A DNA stretch of 7,027 bases from positions 1,146-8,172 of the forward strand of contig JACPOX010000144.1 in assembly GCA_016191305.1 (NCBI GenBank), in the 5' to 3' direction. This document shows positions 5,180-7,027 of this stretch, piece after piece (within the stretch, counting starts at the first letter, position 1; every line of letters begins with the position of its first letter). Below the pieces are notes generated by a model. That model searched no databases and was not told the DNA's origin. It saw only the letters and a program-made list of their open reading frames with translations. Origin of the DNA: Legionella longbeachae. GTDB lineage: Bacteria > Pseudomonadota > Gammaproteobacteria > Legionellales > Legionellaceae. The translations under genes and the position numbers were made by a program.

Positions 5180-6545
5180 AGTGTGCATCAATAGAATGGA
5201 TCAACTTTTGATGAATTCCATCAAAACCACGATTACTCATAATCAAAACAGCATCCCCCACTTCGAGCGTGCGCATGATTTCTTTAACTATCTCATCTGA
5301 ATTTTTACAAATTAGATAAGGGCATGTCCAGTTACCTATCGTTTCATGCAAGTTAAAATCTTGCGGCTCTAAAATATATGCGCCATGAACAGGCGCCAAT
5401 GCTTGTGCCATCTCTGAAGCATGAACACCTGTACGCATGGTATACGATGCAAATTCCAAAATTGCGAAGATACGTTGATGTCTATTACTTCGTTTTAAAG
5501 CGTCAACGGTTCGACTTATCGCCGTAGGATGATGTGCAAAATCGTCATAAACGGTAATACCGTGCCGATTAGATTTGACCTCTAAACGACGTTTTACGGG
5601 CGTAAAGCATTCTAATGCTTTAGCGGCTATTTGTGGACTTACTCCAGCATTAACACTGGCAGCAAGGGCAGCTAATCCATTCTCCACATTAAAACGACCT
5701 ATTAAAGACCAATTGATTTCAGCTACCTCTTCCCCTCGATGCAACACTTTAAATACAGAACCATTCTCTTCAATTAGTTTTACAGACCAATGAGCATCAC
5801 CATCCAACGCTAAATCTTCGACTCGTGAATATTGACCACGAGAAATTACTTCATTTAAAGCTTTATCATCCCGAGGTTTAATCGCAACTCCACTAGCAGG
5901 AATTGTTCTTAATAGATAATGAAATTGGAGCTGAATAGCAGCCAAATCAGGATAAATATCTGCATGATCAAATTCCAAATTATTTAAAATAGCAATTCTT
6001 GGCCGATAATGCATAAACTTCGGCCGTTTATCAAAAAAGGCACTATCATATTCATCTGCTTCGATAACGAACCACTTCCCCAAACCAAGACAAGCACTGG
6101 TATTAAAATCTGCGGAGACACCACCAATCAGAAATCCGGGATTAAGGCCTGCTTGATGTAAAATCCAGGCAACCATAGAAGTTGTAGTTGTCTTACCATG
6201 AGTACCAGAAACAGCAATTACTTGATATTTTGATAAAATATTTTCAGCAAGCCATTGTGGACCCGATGTGTATGCTTTTCCTGATTCAATAATCGCCTCC
6301 AGCACGGGCATACCTCTTTTAATCGCATTTCCTACAATGACTAAATCTGCTTGCATTGCTAAAGAAGCATCATCATAACCATCAGTCCAAGTAATTCCTT
6401 TAGCTGTAAGCAAGTCGCTAACTGGTGGATAACAATTGGTATCACTTCCAGTAACTTTATATCCACTATCACGTGCAAGTAATGCTAATGCACTCATAAA
6501 TGTGCCACTAATACCTAAAATATGTAAATGCATAATAAATCTCAT
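5169..6545 (-). CDS. mpl: Mpl, UDP-N-acetylmuramate:L-alanyl-gamma-D-glutamyl-meso-diaminopimelate ligase
   Basis: Mpl is a cytosolic Mur-family ligase of cell wall recycling. It uses ATP to join the recovered tripeptide L-Ala-gamma-D-Glu-meso-DAP directly to UDP-MurNAc, bypassing MurC, MurD and MurE. The 458 residues match the E. coli length (457) and motif order: N-terminal HILGISGTFM (8-17), P-loop GTHGKTTT (114-121), EADEYDSAFFDKR (162-174), NNLEFDHADIY (188-198), GRFNVENG (283-290), PVKRRLE (316-322), YDDFAHHPTAI (333-343). All catalytic-region motifs appear intact. In domain 3, EFASYTMRTG (364-373) stands where E. coli has EPRSNTMKMG, and MSNRGFDGIHQKL where E. coli has MSNGGFGGIHQKL. 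Start: ATG 6545 overlaps the upstream gene's stop as ATGA, favouring translational coupling; the Met at residue 5 aligns with the E. coli start and is an alternative. No clear Shine-Dalgarno is seen. Confidence 0.96.
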   Translation of the reverse strand: MRFIMHLHILGISGTFMSALALLARDSGYKVTGSDTNCYPPVSDLLTAKGITWTDGYDDASLAMQADLVIVGNAIKRGMPVLEAIIESGKAYTSGPQWLAENILSKYQVIAVSGTHGKTTTTSMVAWILHQAGLNPGFLIGGVSADFNTSACLGLGKWFVIEADEYDSAFFDKRPKFMHYRPRIAILNNLEFDHADIYPDLAAIQLQFHYLLRTIPASGVAIKPRDDKALNEVISRGQYSRVEDLALDGDAHWSVKLIEENGSVFKVLHRGEEVAEINWSLIGRFNVENGLAALAASVNAGVSPQIAAKALECFTPVKRRLEVKSNRHGITVYDDFAHHPTAISRTVDALKRSNRHQRIFAILEFASYTMRTGVHASEMAQALAPVHGAYILEPQDFNLHETIGNWTCPYLICKNSDEIVKEIMRTLEVGDAVLIMSNRGFDGIHQKLIHSIDAHYAK

Positions 6546-7027
6546 TTTAATAAAGAAACTGTTAGAATATTAACTGCTATTAAACCAAAGGCAGCTAACA
6601 CAGATTGTATTGCTCTTATGTTTAAAGCCAATTTATAAATATGCGCTGTGATAACAAATTGCCAAATAGAAAAACCCAAGCTTAGAAATAAATAAATAAT
6701 GCCAATAAATAGCAACAAAGGTTTGTTTAACTGAATCAACGGCAAATAAGCCGCTAGTAACAGTAAGGGAAAAACTAATATATGGATAATAATGTTGATC
6801 CAAAATAATGAAGTTACCGTTTGCACCAATCGAGAGGCTAATCCTTTAAAATATAAAACCAAGTATGTATAAATAACATCAGATAGAACTAAACTAATAG
6901 ATATATACATATTCCTTATCATATCTTCAGAAGAATTAAAATAGGAAAAATTCCATTCAACTAACAGGAGCAAGGCCAACAAAAAGGCGCTTAAAACCAT
7001 TCGAACAATGGAATAAGGTGTATTTTC
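6542..7027 (-). CDS. Multi-spanning inner membrane protein, Yip1-like, 5'-partial
   Basis: About five hydrophobic helices are visible. Counting from the Met at 7000 they lie near residues 1-15, 32-51, 64-88, 94-117 and 132-150, with SIWQFVITAHIYKLAL near the fourth. This layout and the Trp-containing segment recall small Yip1-domain membrane proteins of proteobacteria, but the match is from memory and moderate. The frame stays open through nine more codons (ENTPYSIVR) to the window edge and no Shine-Dalgarno precedes the ATG at 7000, so the true start probably lies outside. The stop TGA (6544-6542) overlaps the mpl start in ATGA, so the two are probably one transcriptional unit. Function unknown. 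Confidence 0.75.
   Translation of the reverse strand, partial: ENTPYSIVRMVLSAFLLALLLLVEWNFSYFNSSEDMIRNMYISISLVLSDVIYTYLVLYFKGLASRLVQTVTSLFWINIIIHILVFPLLLLAAYLPLIQLNKPLLLFIGIIYLFLSLGFSIWQFVITAHIYKLALNIRAIQSVLAAFGLIAVNILTVSLLK

Noticed and set aside
5575..5793. Plus-strand 72-codon ORF opposite mpl
   Set aside because: It lies entirely antisense to conserved Mpl sequence.

Overview
This AT-rich window looks like a chromosomal segment of a gammaproteobacterium, most plausibly Legionella or a close relative. The ClpB and Mpl sequences are strongly gammaproteobacterial. Between them lie two AT-rich, Asn/Lys/Ile/Glu-rich proteins of unrecognised family with helical or coiled-coil C-terminal parts, the style of Dot/Icm-type effector candidates. 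Intergenic palindromic repeats (TGCCATTAAGTTAAG, TGTAGGTTGG and TTCCCGC-loop-GCGGGAA types) fit the same group. The genus assignment is inference from overall character, not from a database match.

Layout. Positions 1-1935 (+) hold the disaggregase gene clpB from just after the first Walker A motif to its natural end. Its frame is interrupted by two nonsense codons, TGA at 859-861 and TAG at 865-867, exactly where the family reads Leu-Gln-Tyr. Positions 1936-2153 hold a hairpin and a nested palindromic repeat. Positions 2154-3359 (+) encode a 401-residue protein with a degenerate methyltransferase-like N-terminal fold. Positions 3360-3669 are non-coding: a second, interrupted copy of the palindromic repeat plus an 85-bp MITE-like unit. 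On the minus strand, a 419-residue unknown protein (3670-4929) is preceded by a 50-codon ORF (4939-5091). A well-formed promoter lies just upstream of that ORF, and its stop codon is embedded in a full-length Shine-Dalgarno sequence. Finally, mpl (5169-6545, minus), the murein tripeptide ligase gene, overlaps by four bases the end of a multi-spanning membrane protein gene (6542 to beyond the window's right edge).

The genes form two conserved housekeeping blocks (clpB; membrane protein plus mpl) around an accessory insert of two unrelated, convergently transcribed unknown genes separated and flanked by dispersed repeats. ClpB would work with DnaK/DnaJ/GrpE to extract proteins from aggregates. 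Mpl recycles the L-Ala-D-Glu-meso-DAP tripeptide from cell wall turnover. The two accessory genes have no assignable function. The most noteworthy points are the doubly interrupted but otherwise well-preserved clpB, and the sORF/promoter/anti-SD arrangement ahead of the 419-residue gene.
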